Below, one piece after another: positions 20,864 to 31,895 of a stretch of 64,000 nt of DNA. Position numbers and translations under genes: made by a program. The notes beneath the pieces were generated by a model, which saw only the letters and a list, made by a program, of their open reading frames with translations, did no database searches and had not been told where the DNA came from. The number at the start of each line of letters is the position of its first letter. The stretch's first letter is position 1. The stretch covers positions 46,109,534 to 46,173,533 of the forward strand of contig NC_090751.1 in NCBI RefSeq assembly GCF_036898095.1, written 5' to 3'. Source of the DNA: Palaemon carinicauda (taxonomy: Eukaryota > Arthropoda > Malacostraca > Decapoda > Palaemonidae).

Positions 20864-23800
20864 TCAATCCTTTGGGGCTTTGTTTTGCAAGAACCACATA
20901 ACTGCAAACAGGAACCCTCCGGGAGAATTCACTGTATCTTGACTTACCAGCGCTCGAACTTCGGGAACTGACATTTCAACCACCTCGATTAATTCGCCTT
21001 CAGCTTCTAAGCCTCCACCTAGAAAAGAAAGAATTCTTACAGAATGTAAATAAAACTATAGTATTGTATAAAATTTCACATACAGTGACTATGAATAGTA
21101 CTGTAGAATAACTTAAAACGAGAATACAGTACTTCATCTCAAGTAGTTTACTGTTCTATTACTGAAAGATCTCTTACTGTGTATTGTAGAAGTCATAATA
21201 TAAACCAGAATCATAAAATTGCTAAAATTAAGTTTTTAACATATTTTACTTTGCTCTGTTCACACAAATCATTGTTTGCATGTCACTACAGTTTGCTTTG
21301 TGCATTATGTTATAAGTAGTACAAGAGGTTCTTTGTCCTTTTGGCTTTTTCCCATCCAACTGACCAACGTCAATTTTATCTTGTTCCGTTTTCACTTCCT
21401 CATTTAAAAATAGATCCTGCAACCAGATCTGGGAGCAAAATATATGATTTCGTGGTCTAAGGAAACTACAGTTCTTTGTAGTAGTACTGTAATAACAAAT
21501 TGAAATGGACTGCCGTATACGCAAAAAAAGAAATGGGTGGTAGTGGTACCCTACTCAATCAAAAGATATCCTTTAATATAAAACTCCAAAATCTTTCACC
21601 TACTAAAACAAATAAGCTTTGTTATTGAATAGATGTATCTACTGAACGCTCATTCAGGGAAGGAACAGAGGACCCAATTGCAGTAATAGTTAAAGTATAC
21701 AAAATACAAAATTTCCTATTAAAGACTGTGCTCCTATCAGAGCCCAACATTTCCTTAGGTAAAAGAATGTTATAAAGTATAGTAAAATTTAATGCAACGT
21801 AAATTAAGCTACAGTAGTGTGGTACAGCACTACAAAAACACACAATTTTGGATACAATTTAGGCATTATAACAAGTTGTCAGTTCATTAACTGAATTTCA
21901 TATCTTGAAATTTACTAAAAGATAAACTCATACCTTGAGATTTCTTCATCTCATTGGTGACTTCAACGTAGAACATTGTCTGAAGGTCTCCTGTAACTCC
22001 AACGCCAGATCTGTTAACACAAGAAGGAATATGTTAGTACTATTCTCACAAATTTCAATATGCTTATCGTGATACATTATACTCCTTTGTATACCAAGTC
22101 CGTAATGATGGGTTAGTTCCAAAATAATGGCCAGGAAATATTTGTTCTGGTCGAATAACAGACTTAGATATTGGAACAGTCAAACTAGATACTCGAGATA
22201 CAGAAAAGATACCACTGACAACTAATAACAGAAGCAGTTTAATAATCTTGTCTTTCCCTGGTAGCTAATGAAAAGTAACCCCAAGATGTCTTTCTTTTTA
22301 AGAGAATAGACACCAAATAAGGTGAGGCTCATAGTCTTTATGGCCTTTGAGGTTGAGGGATCATAATCAAGGATGAGCCCTTTTCAGACTTAAGCCTACT
22401 GAAAAACTTTCAAGTGTTTTTAGTTTCCAAGGTGATGGCCCTGCCTGCTACTTCATCTTCCTCTGTAGAGGAATCCAGATCTTTGAAATTGTCATTGGCT
22501 ACTGTTTCTTTGTGTTCTCTATGCCCCTTGCTGTTTTAAAGGATCGTGTTAACGAAGACTTTCTAACCACTTCTCTTTTAACATTCAAGATGTTATTGAC
22601 TAATGCATTACTAGTGGGGAATGCTTTAGTTATGGACTACCTAGAACATAGTGACATCCAACAAATATTCAGTCTTAACTGTAGGACATCTGCAGCCTCT
22701 CCACTGAGGACAATTATGTATGTAAAACTTCCATACATCCATGGTGAGACAGTCAGGGTCCTCATAAAGGCAGTGGCATTGGGTTGTGGATGGCCAGAGT
22801 CCTTGTCCACTGAGAACCTTGAATATTAGCCCCATTTTATCATGGGTTATTTCTTTACTAAAAATAAAGCATTTGTGAAACCTCTCCAAAAAACAACATG
22901 GATGTTTCCCGAGCCTTTTTACAAAGTTGCCAAATTTTGGGCCTGCAATTTTGGCTTTACTCTTTAGACTGAAGTTCCTCTTAAACTGCGGTCAGTGGTG
23001 GTCTAGGGGATCGTGAAGGAGTTTCTCAGTTTTAAATTTTAGTTGTGGTTCTTGGGTATTTAGGACACGTTGTATAACCGGCAACCTTGGGCTTTATTTA
23101 CACTTTCTAATTATAATAAATTATTTTTGACAGTGTTGATAGAGTATATAAACCTTGACAACTTTTGTGAACTTCATTAAAGTGAACACAGTTAAATCGC
23201 CTGTGCCTGCTGAGTTATGCAAAGAAAATGCAATTCAGAGTTTGAAACTTCTGTTGCACTTACACGCATGGCTTTCAAAAGGGAATGTATAGAAGAAAAT
23301 TTTCATACTAAGAAATCATTGTGCTCAATGCTCATGAAAAAGTGATTGCCATCAAAATGAAGCTTGCGCTATGACATTCAGAATTAGATAGCAAGGCCTT
23401 TTCTACAGATAAACACTTTACTTGAAGGAAACAAATGTCACATCGATATCCTTGTGGCGATGATGATGAAATCATGTTTTCCATAGACTGTACTGCAGTG
23501 ACTTTTGAACTGATCCTAACCCGACGTAGTAAAGAGGGTTCTAAAAGTACCGATTCCCAGTTGCAACTACTGATGAGTATGAGACTTCATCTTCTACTTT
23601 ACTTGCCATCAAAACAAAAGCCCAAAACAGACTAGATATTACTTATGACATGAGAGTTGCATTGTCTAAAACATATACCAACATAGAAGCATTATTGAAA
23701 GCCAAGCAGGTGCACCTATCCCATGGAACTATTATAAATTTGATAATCAAGATTTATTGTCTTTGGAATAAATAATTGTTTACCAAATATTATTTAAATT

Positions 23801-26017
23801 AAATAATTTTATATGGAATTGCAGATCATCAACAAAATACTTAAGGATCAGAGCCTACAAATTATTGAAAAGTTTGAGAACCACTGCTTTAGAGCACAGA
23901 GAGTGATTGTTCTGTACATAAGGTCTGGCTTCATAAGTGACCAGGTGCATTGCCAGCCTTGCTTTGCACCTATATGGGTGTACAAATGGTTGGGAAATAC
24001 TGTGTGCTACAATAATATTACTGTACTCTATTTCCTTGCACCAATACAAGTGGACTGAAAGTAAGAATGACAATTAGGCTCATATTGTGTTGCTATTTCT
24101 GGGCGAGGGACCTGTGTCGTCTAGTGAAATGCTCCTTATAGCACCATTTCTAAGGTATAAATACTGCTAAATATACCAGAGAAAAAAGTTGCATGGAATG
24201 CCAGGAATATACCCAGCTCGCTCACCCTTATAGGGTGTCGGTATAGTAACTGGGGAGTGTTAAAACCACTATCAGAGGTCCCTTACCAATTAGTCTTCTC
24301 CTTCTTCAACATCCCCCATTACTACGATGGACAATATAATTATCATGCTGTTGAAAACAATGTTCTAAACTAATAGCTTTAGCAAGTATAAAACATTCTT
24401 CATTTCTCACCTGAAGGTTAGGATTTTTTGAAATCTCTCCAGTGGCACATCATAACCACACTCCTCCAGAACTTCATCTTTTGCATCCTGAACGAGTGAC
24501 TGATCTTTGTCGTGAATTCCTGCACAGAGTTCTAGGGTGATTCCATCCTCTCCGCGAAACTTTGAGGTATCGACAACCTTGCAGTCTGGCTCCTTTTGCC
24601 TAACTATACTGTAGTACACAGCTGCAAATAAAAATGCATTGTTTAACATTTTCATAACTGTTAATAGAGATGGTCAGCTGTTATGTAATTACCCTAAAAT
24701 TTTTACATATTACAGCAAGGAACCACAGAATAGACCATGATAATTTTAAATAAGATAACATTACTTAAGCATGAATTAGACATTGGTAAAAATACTCTGG
24801 GAAAATATATCAATGTAGAATTAAAACACCTAATAAAAAAGTAAATAATAAATTCAACACAAAAATTATAAATGAGAAATTCCTTTGAAAAATTTTATCA
24901 AAAATACAAGTTAGTAAATTATAAATAATAACAGAATAGTAAACTACACTACTATACCAGGGCGAAATTGTCGCACGAACACAAGCGCTTTCTTATCAGT
25001 ATTATAGATGATTATTGAAACACTTTCATGTTGTGTCACCAGGTCCCATATCTTCTTTTTACCATCCTGGAAAGAACATAAGATTAACTAGTGTAATTGG
25101 ACGTTATACGTATTATTAATACAGTATTGTACATATGAAAGTGACACAATGAATTATCCTTAATACAAAAACACAATCAGAATACAAATTGGAATGAGCA
25201 TACAGTACTGCATAGTAAAAAGAAATGAATGAGGTACAGTACTGTGTTCAGTATATGATAAACTTGGGTTTGATCTGTAAGTTAATGGAAAACCAGCAAT
25301 AAATGTCAGATGCTATCAGCAAATAAAACACTTGCCATCATTTATGGAGACATCAGTCAAGTAATTTCACCCCAATCATCAAAGCTTGTGTAAGAAGTAA
25401 TGACCAAAGAAATCCCAGAGTTAGTGAATCTAGGGATAAGTCAAAGAACTGCAAAAACTATACAAGTCAAAGAACTGCAAAAACTATACAAGTCAAAGAA
25501 CTGCAAAAACTATATAAGTCAAAGAACTGCAAAAACTATAATATACACATTTTGGATTACGTTTTTTAAGTTGTCTTTGTATAAAAATTTTAATTTTTTG
25601 TTTTATTCAATTTGAAATAAACAATAAAGAGTATTATTTCCTTCAGCAAAAACTTAAATATTCTATATGCAAAGTCAAATTTATAATTTTTGTATGCATA
25701 CTTCTTGAAAATGTGATGTTCATAAGTCTAGGATGTGCCATGGTCAGTGTGTATTTTAAAAAACAATATTATATTCTAAGAGTTTTGGTCAGCAAATTGC
25801 AAGAATTGTATATTTAGGTCTGAATATTTCCTTGGTATATATAACACAGATTTTTTCATATATCTTTAGTCACCAATCAAAAGAAACTATTTAAACCTGT
25901 ATAGAACATAAGATACAGTGAACACTTATTCCAAACCTGTTTATAATGCATTCGGTATGGAACAACAAATTTTGACTCCGTAAGAGGTTCTACAGATACA
26001 TCTTCAATCTTATCCAT
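20864..26017 (-). CDS. NUDT14: NUDT14-like UDP-sugar pyrophosphatase, five coding exons (210 aa)
   Basis: Coding exons in transcript order: 26017-25937, 25066-24958, 24621-24411, 22010-21934, 21018-20864. All introns are GT-AG and frames join exactly (633 nt including TGA). The product is close in length to human NUDT14 (222 aa), a cytosolic Mg-dependent Nudix hydrolase that splits UDP-glucose and ADP-ribose. Seen: MDKIEDVSVEPLTES start, WDLVTQHESVSIIIYN and FVRQFRPAVY (as in NUDT14), GITLELCAGIHDK, the Nudix box ending EVLEECGYD (Gly98, Glu113, Glu116, Glu117), SGVGVTGDLQTMFYVEV, GEGELIEVVEM-like acidic segment and WFLQNK end. Odd point: the residue before the first box Glu is Asp rather than the usual Arg/Lys. 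The start is the first ATG after a 5' UTR acceptor at 26040. The whole assembly is inferred from sequence; mobile elements fill introns 3 and the 5' intron. Confidence 0.93.
23180..23750 (+). pseudogene. hAT/ZBED-type transposase-derived remnant
   Basis: From about 23556 one frame reads FPVATTDEYETSSSTLLAIK, then LDITYDMRVALSKTYTNIEA and LLKAKQVHLSH. This matches the C-terminal end typical of ZBED5/FAM200-like hAT-derived proteins (a DLR-x-ALS block and a final K-Q-x-x-x-SH). Upstream, 23180-23550 is broken and only weakly similar. It lies in intron 3 of the NUDT14-like gene on the opposite strand. Confidence 0.6.
24096..24335 (+). mobile_element. Solo terminal repeat of an E-like DIRS element
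   Basis: The sequence aligns with the left ITR of element E (54814 onward): TTTCTGGG edge, GACCTGTG, ATAAATACT, AAATATACCAGAGAAA, GGAATGCCAGG versus GGAATGCAGAGG, and AAAACCACTAT. No DIRS coding sequence or second terminus lies nearby, so it is a solo or truncated terminus, in intron 3 of the NUDT14-like gene. Confidence 0.75.
25438..25541. repeat. 26-bp tandem repeat, four units
   Basis: The unit starts AAGTCAAAGAACTGCAAAAA and ends CTATAC; four nearly identical copies lie head to tail in intron 1 of the NUDT14-like gene. Confidence 0.95.
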
Positions 26018-27660
26018 GACTGCTCTTGAATCTTTTTTTCTGGAAAAGATTGAAAAAATATAATTATGCCTTATTAAATAAAACAGGTAGTAAAGTACTA
26101 TAAGATTGAGGAATAGCTGTCATTAATAGTTATAAATGTAGAGGACACATGTTTTACGCAAAATTCCCAGTTCATACATTTCTATAATTTTAAAACAAAA
26201 AGAAACAAGGACAGGAAAGGAAAGTATTGTAAAATTTCATACAGAATTGAATAAGAAAATGTATACTACACAACTTAAGATACCCACAGACACACCATAT
26301 ACTATACTGTAAGCTACTGTACTTAAAACTCTTGAATGAACAATTGTAAGCATAATATTTAGCTTGATGCCATGTCACACATAGCTGTTAGTAATTTAGG
26401 CAGTCAACCTCAGCAGGACATAAAGCTCATTAATATTCATAAAAATATGTGAACCTGCTAGAGAGGAAATAAACATCAAATATGTTCGATTGTCATCTCA
26501 GAATTAAAGCAAGATATTAGGTTAAAAATAATCTGTTAAAAGGGATAAAATTTCAATGATTACCAGCCAATTCCTCTCATACTTGTTTCTAATTTTGTCA
26601 ATAGGTTTTTGTACACAACTGGATCTACGACATTGTTATTACAGTATGTGGACTGAGCTTAGTTTTGTTTTTACATTTCACCGAGGGTAAAAATGAAAAA
26701 CAACTAACATTTATAAATAGTGTATAGTGTATGACAACATGCTCTGCAACAGTTTTGACTGTAAAACCACACTTTTAAAGGGAAACACTACCATCTAACC
26801 TAAGGTTCCCCACATAGCCTAACCTACAAGCATTATCCTTACCTACCGTGGTAGGCCTAGGGCCCCGTGCGACCCCCTTGGGCTACCATATCCTTAGCTT
26901 ACCCTAAAACAAAGTCTCAACCCCGTATTGGCGTCCGAAACAGCTTCACTCCAAGGTAACTTTAACTCATATTTCTCAAATCGTACGATTAACTTCATAT
27001 CGTATTTACTTGTTACTTGTTTTGGGTTTAAATCCAACCCTCCAGTCGAGTGAACTACTTCTCGGGCGGGTCCATTTTAATCATCTAAAGAGACATTTTC
27101 ATTATAACTTATATAATTCTCTGATTGTAGCATCTTCCAAATCATATGATCTTGTGAAAAGTAATGTATTTAGTTTCTTCTTAAATTCAATTGCTACCTT
27201 TAGGTCCTTCATTTCAGTTGGCAGTTTATTATAATGTCTAGGCGCACAGTAGCTAAAAGCCCTTTCACCAAATTTACTATTTGTTCTTGGTTCAGATAGC
27301 CTATGTTTGTCACTCATGTGTCTTATGTTAACATTAGTTTCTAGTTCTAGTTTGTTCAGGCATTCTTTTAGATATTTTGGTTCAGTATTTTAAACCAGAT
27401 AAACAATATCTACTCAAACAAAATCGATTTGAGAAATAAAAAGAAAGTTTATGCCTGTCCCAACGAACTAGATTTACCCTCCAAAAGCAGTATATGGGCT
27501 AAAGTAGAGTAAGTATAGCAACCCTTAAGCCCACCTACGTTAGGTTAGGCTTAAACTATACCTTGAGTCTGAGTGAGTTACCTCTATGAACCCCTTATAA
27601 AAACTATCGGTATAATTCATCATAAAGGGTTATGAATAACAAATTCATAACTCACTTACG
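26018..27660 (-). other. Probable 5' UTR intron of the NUDT14-like gene
   Basis: The coding exon is preceded on the minus strand by TTTTCCAG (acceptor at 26040-26041) with only 22 bases of UTR. A strong donor (CTCTGAC then GTAAGTGAG) has its GT at 27658-27659, so a non-coding first exon would end at 27660. The intron contains a LINE tail. The splice is predicted, not observed. Confidence 0.5.
27040..27400 (-). pseudogene. LINE ORF2 C-terminal fragment
   Basis: The minus-strand frame reads NIRHMSDKHRLSEPRTNSKF, GERAFSYCAPRHYNKLPTEM and then an FKKKLNTLLF block. This is the standard C-terminal end of CR1/L2/Jockey-like polymerases (RTNTKFGERAFxYxAPxxYNxLP pattern). Only the end of the protein is present. 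Confidence 0.8.
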
Positions 27661-27790
27661 TCAGAGGTAGCTTGGTTCTTGTGATACAAGAGAAAATGTG
27701 TAATCGGATTCACCGTAATGAATAATAACACGTCTCCGTTACCATGACAACGGGAACGCGGCACCGGAAGAAGAAGATTGAATCAGCTGA
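27661..27790 (-). promoter_or_regulatory. Putative promoter of the NUDT14-like gene with RFX X-box-like site
   Basis: Upstream of the predicted first-exon donor is a CG-containing stretch with GTTACCATGACAAC at 27738-27751. This is close to the palindromic X-box (GTTGCCATGGCAAC consensus) bound by RFX factors. A GGCACCGGAAGAAG with an ETS-like CCGGAAG core is at about 27761-27774. The start site itself was not identified. Confidence 0.45.
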
Positions 27791-28210
27791 TTTGATAAAC
27801 AGTTGCGTTTAGTACAACAATTTGATTAGGTAATATTATTTTTAGCTCCATACTTTTTTGCTTATTGCTAATTTTGAGATTAAATATAATTGTATTTAAT
27901 GCATAAAATTGTTTATTTATTATATTCCAGATTCATGGTAACGGAGACGTGTTATTGTTTGATAAACAGTTGCGTTTAGTATAAAATTATGATTACGTTT
28001 CATTATTTTAGCTCCATACTCTTTTGCTTAATACTAATTTTGAGATTGGGTATATTTTTTTGCAGTATAAAATTAATAATTTATTAGTTTCTAGTTTCAT
28101 CAACTTTATAAAAGTAATAATTACGTTTGGGTGAAGTACGTCTGTGAGGCAATTACTACCGAGCTGATTTGATAAACAGTTGCGTTTAGTACAACATTTT
28201 GTCAGGTTTT
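27724..28210. repeat. Three diverged tandem units and a 24-bp perfect inverted repeat
   Basis: TTGATAAACAGTTGCGTTTA occurs near 27792, 27958 and 28169. The first two are followed by AGCTCCATACT and CTAATTTTGAGATT. In addition 27724-27747 and 27933-27956 are perfect reverse complements of each other (core CACGTCTCCGTTACCATGA). Confidence 0.8.
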
Positions 28211-28930
28211 AATATTATAGTTCATTCGTTTATCGTAAAATTTTTTTTTTTTTAATTAAGTATAATTTTATATGTTGTATGAAAGTAATGGTTTAATATC
28301 TACTCATTTCATTACCCTTAAGGTTACGTTTCGTGCTAATGTTTTATGCAAGGTCGAAAGAAAACCACACGGTCCACGATGAAAGCAAGAAAATAATAGA
28401 AAAAAATATGAAAAAGGGTAAAATCAAATCAAAGATATAGAATTAAGAAGAAATCAGATTTTTTCCAAAAACACCCCGGACAGGATCAATAGATATATAC
28501 GACCTTAGAGCTATTATTTTTATGAGTAAATTTCGGAATGAGAGCTGGTGTTTGCAAATTCAGTATTCCAGTTAACCATAATCAACATTACAACAATTGC
28601 AAACAATTTTAACAGTCAATTGTTGTAAATGTAACAGAAGTTTATTTTTTCGTATTTCCCTGAAATTACGAAGAAAGTAATAGTGTGATTTCTAATCAAT
28701 TTTGAGGACTATGACTGACTGTATTTGCCCCCGTAAGGAAATAAGGTCCGGGTAATCTGTGTGTGTGTGTGTGTGTAATCACATTGAAATTAAAAATAGA
28801 AAAATTATAAATATATGACAATCAGTTTAGGATCTCCAATTTTAAATTGTGTGATTGTAGTTGGAAATAAATTCAGAAACCATGAGAGATGTGTAGCAAT
28901 TTAGGATTTTTTTTTTTACTTATTGCTCAA
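28211..28930. other. AT-rich non-coding stretch with a short (GT)n
   Basis: Nothing was recognised apart from a (GT)n run at about 28760-28776. Confidence 0.5.
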
Positions 28931-29128
28931 AGGTTTTCATGATAAAAGTAACCCATGTGTTAGCATTTCTATGGTATTTGTACTTGTTTGTTGTTAAAGT
29001 TGGTCAGAAACCAGTATGTGTTTTATGCCCATGGTTATTTAATATAATTGTAAATGGAAGGATGTGGGAACTCAAAGTAAAATACCACATTTTTTTATCG
29101 GAGAATATAAAAAGAAACTACAGATACT

Positions 29129-29130
<2 letters not shown>

Positions 29131-29222
<92 letters not shown>
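29131..29222. repeat. (AG)n microsatellite
   Basis: An almost pure GA dinucleotide run of about 90 bp. Confidence 0.98.
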
Positions 29223-29225
<3 letters not shown>

Positions 29226-29597
29226 TTATGCTTGTAAATGGATTAAACAGTTGATAATAATGGATGTTGTAAGAATGAAAGCTTATAATTTAGAGTGGAT
29301 GTAACTGTTGATGGTGAGATAATAATTGGGTCTCTTCGTAGAATAAGTAAAGCTAGTAAGTTAGCAAAGTTTACAAACATAGTATTTTGACCATTTCAAT
29401 TTGAAACTATGATGAACCTGGTGTTTTATCATTTTTTTTTTATTTTAATCAATGCCCACTCATCTTCATTATTCAACAATTATTCAAAATATACTCTCAA
29501 TTTCCTCTTAATGTCTTCCTCCCTATGCAATATATATTCATCTGCATCCTTGATAAGTCCCAGTTGTCCCAAATCCTGCTCTCTGTTCCTCTAGTTT

Positions 29598-29600
<3 letters not shown>
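29223..29600. other. Non-coding stretch between microsatellites
   Basis: No feature was recognised. Confidence 0.5.

Positions 29601-29671
<71 letters not shown>
29601..29671. repeat. (AT)n microsatellite
   Basis: A pure AT dinucleotide run of about 70 bp. Confidence 0.98.
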
Positions 29672-29675
<4 letters not shown>

Positions 29676-29961
29676 CTCCTTCCCTTGTTCCTAGCCTTAG
29701 ATGAAGGGAACCAAGGTATTCTCTTTTAATAATTATTAATTTGCAATGACCAACGATACTTAACCAAATGCTTACTTTTACAATTATGATAGATTATTCA
29801 TTCGCTTCTCCTTTTCATGAATAAAAAATAACTGCTTGATTTGAAATTGTTTGAACAACAAATAGAAGAAAGGTCTAAAAAACTACTACATGAGTTTTAA
29901 CTATCTATAAATTAATTATTTTGGCTATAGGTACAAAATTATATGCAGTACATGAAATCGT

Positions 29962-30050
29962 AAATGACGTAATATGACGTAAGTCTCTTACGTCATATCT
30001 ACGTCACAGCTTTTCCATTTTGTGATCCTTGAATTCTGTCTGTTACCGGT
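29962..30050 (+). promoter_or_regulatory. CRE/ATF-like palindrome with downstream splice-donor-like site
   Basis: TGACGTAA at 29965 and 29975, TTACGTCA at 29988 and TACGTCA at 30000 give four CREB/ATF-type cores in 42 bp. The middle two form a perfect inverted repeat with 12-bp arms and a 3-base loop (29972-29998). At 30049 a donor-like CCG/GTAAGC follows. This could be a promoter with a first exon on the plus strand, but no downstream gene was identified. Confidence 0.35.
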
Positions 30051-30539
30051 AAGCTGTTAATCATTTTAGGCATTATGCAGTATTTGGCGAATTTAACCCT
30101 TTGTTATACGCCCTTGGAAGATGTCTTTGATGTTGTTTGGAAGCACTGGTATGTAATAATTTCAATTTCGTTTGAAATTTTGATTTTTAGGTTTTATAAT
30201 TGGAAGTTAGGAGATTTACTTGGGCCACCATCTGATGTAAACATTTAGAGTTGAGGATCTTTTCGTAGTTGGTTAACACGTTTTCGCTCTGGCTCGGCTA
30301 ATAACTCTTGTGAGGTCACCGTAAGTTAATTTTGGGTTTATTAGCGATTGAAATAGTAGGAGTTCTTACTTTAGGATGGGGTATGGTAGTCTTAATACCT
30401 TCATAGGTGCTTTTTTGACATTACCTGTGACTGCTCCTCCATCCCTTAGTACCTTCACTTGGCATTTTTGGGCTTAGGCCATGTCGTCGTGATGAAGTTC
30501 CTTCGAAGGTAGCTTCCTAGGTTTATTTGACCTACAGTG
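30051..30539. other. Non-coding stretch, nothing firm
   Basis: A short frame from ATG at about 30075 ends at a donor-like CACTG/GTATGT. It is too short to support as an exon. Confidence 0.4.
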
Positions 30540-30665
30540 ATATATCCCAGACAATTTACCAAAGGTATCCAGAATTCTAACTCCTGGAGCGAATATCCTT
30601 CAAAATTTTACGACATGGCTACCTCACCCAAAAATAGATTTTTCGCTTCGCTCAAAATCCGTTTA
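30540..30665. mobile_element. Possible DIRS terminal edge fragment
   Basis: The block CTCACCCAAAAATAGATTTT followed by TCGCTTCGCTCAAAATCCG resembles the outer edge of element E (CCCCAGAAATAGATTTTTCC, then TTTGTCAAAATCCC). No matching partner terminus was found nearby. Confidence 0.35.
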
Positions 30666-31004
30666 TTGTAGTTACCGTTTTTTATTGGTTAGTTATCATG
30701 CCTTCGGTCCCTAGCTATGTGTTTTATTAGCGTACAGTGCAATACTGTATAATGCTAGTTCATTAGAAATGACAATCGGATCTTATCAACCCCATTATTT
30801 TGAGGGTGTGCCTGAAAAGTGTAAAGGAATATAAAGTAAATACTGTAAAGGGATATAGAATGTCTATTACTAGGTTATACTCCTTAGGAAGGGATTGGTA
30901 GTACACCTACAATGGCTATTGGCAAATTACAGCGTGGGTGATAATGTGAGTGTATAAAAAGGAACATTATTGGGCTTCAAGTTCGGCTTCAGCTTAAATG
31001 GTTT

Positions 31005-31265
31005 TTGCTGCACTGCGGTTCGCTGCGGTCGCAAAATTATTACATCGCTGCAATGTTCTGGCAAGTGGTAGGTGTAGGGTTGCGCTCGCAAAAGCCTGTG
31101 GATCATTATTTTGGTGTATTTTAAAACTACTAATGTTTTTGCTTCACTGTGGCACTTTTTGCTTGCCAAAAAAGGAAAAAAAAAAATCGTTATGTTCTGG
31201 CAAGCAGTGCATGTTGAGCTGCTCTCGCAAACCTCGTGGGTCATTATTTCGGAGACTTTTTTACA
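31005..31265. repeat. Diverged tandem duplication, about 139 bp period
   Basis: TGTTCTGGCAAG recurs at about 31054 and 31193. Each copy is followed by a CTCGCAAA-like block and a GG-TCATTATTT block. A 138-codon plus frame spans both copies but has no recognisable domain and I do not call it a gene. Confidence 0.6.
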
Positions 31266-31269
31266 GGCA

Positions 31270-31895
31270 CAAGAACAACAATAGCTATATGGCTACTGTC
31301 TGGAAAAGTTGGGGAAACTTGCAATATTGTCCTCCTTTACGTTCCTTTATGCTTTCTATGCTCCATTTTGATCCTTTATGCTATTCAGTAACACCTCTTA
31401 ACCCCATAAACTAAAAGTCGGCAGTAGTTAATAACATAGATCGGAACTTGAGTCCACTATAGAACTGCACAATATTGAAGACATTGGAACTTGAATAATT
31501 GAATAGATCTTTGCAAATACTATTTCGAATCCCATATATGACTAGTGGAAACTTCTAACAAAGTTACAGGCTTTAATAAGTTCCTGTTTCGCTTTTATCA
31601 TCTTGGTACATACCATAGGAAGCTCCTTCCATCCGGTAGTTCAAAAAAGCTGATAGGTGGTACTGCTGTCGTAAGTTACTTGTTTGAACAGAATAAACGG
31701 CCTAACATTGTATATTCTAAAACTTCTTCAATTTTTTATTATAGTATACAATATAATTATAGCTCTTTTATGTATAAATGAAAGATTGTTGAAAAGTTTT
31801 GTATTTTGTCTGATAATGGGAAACGAGTAAAGTTCATGTTTGAACAGAGGCTGGAGCGTGAATCTACCACTCTCCCTTTTATTTACTCCTTGGTT
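31270..31895. other. Non-coding stretch
   Basis: No feature was recognised before the truncated 5' end of the next LINE. Confidence 0.45.

Noticed and set aside
22512..22829. 105-codon plus frame in intron 3 of the NUDT14-like gene
   Set aside because: Weak resemblance in composition to DIRS Gag, but no motif I can name.
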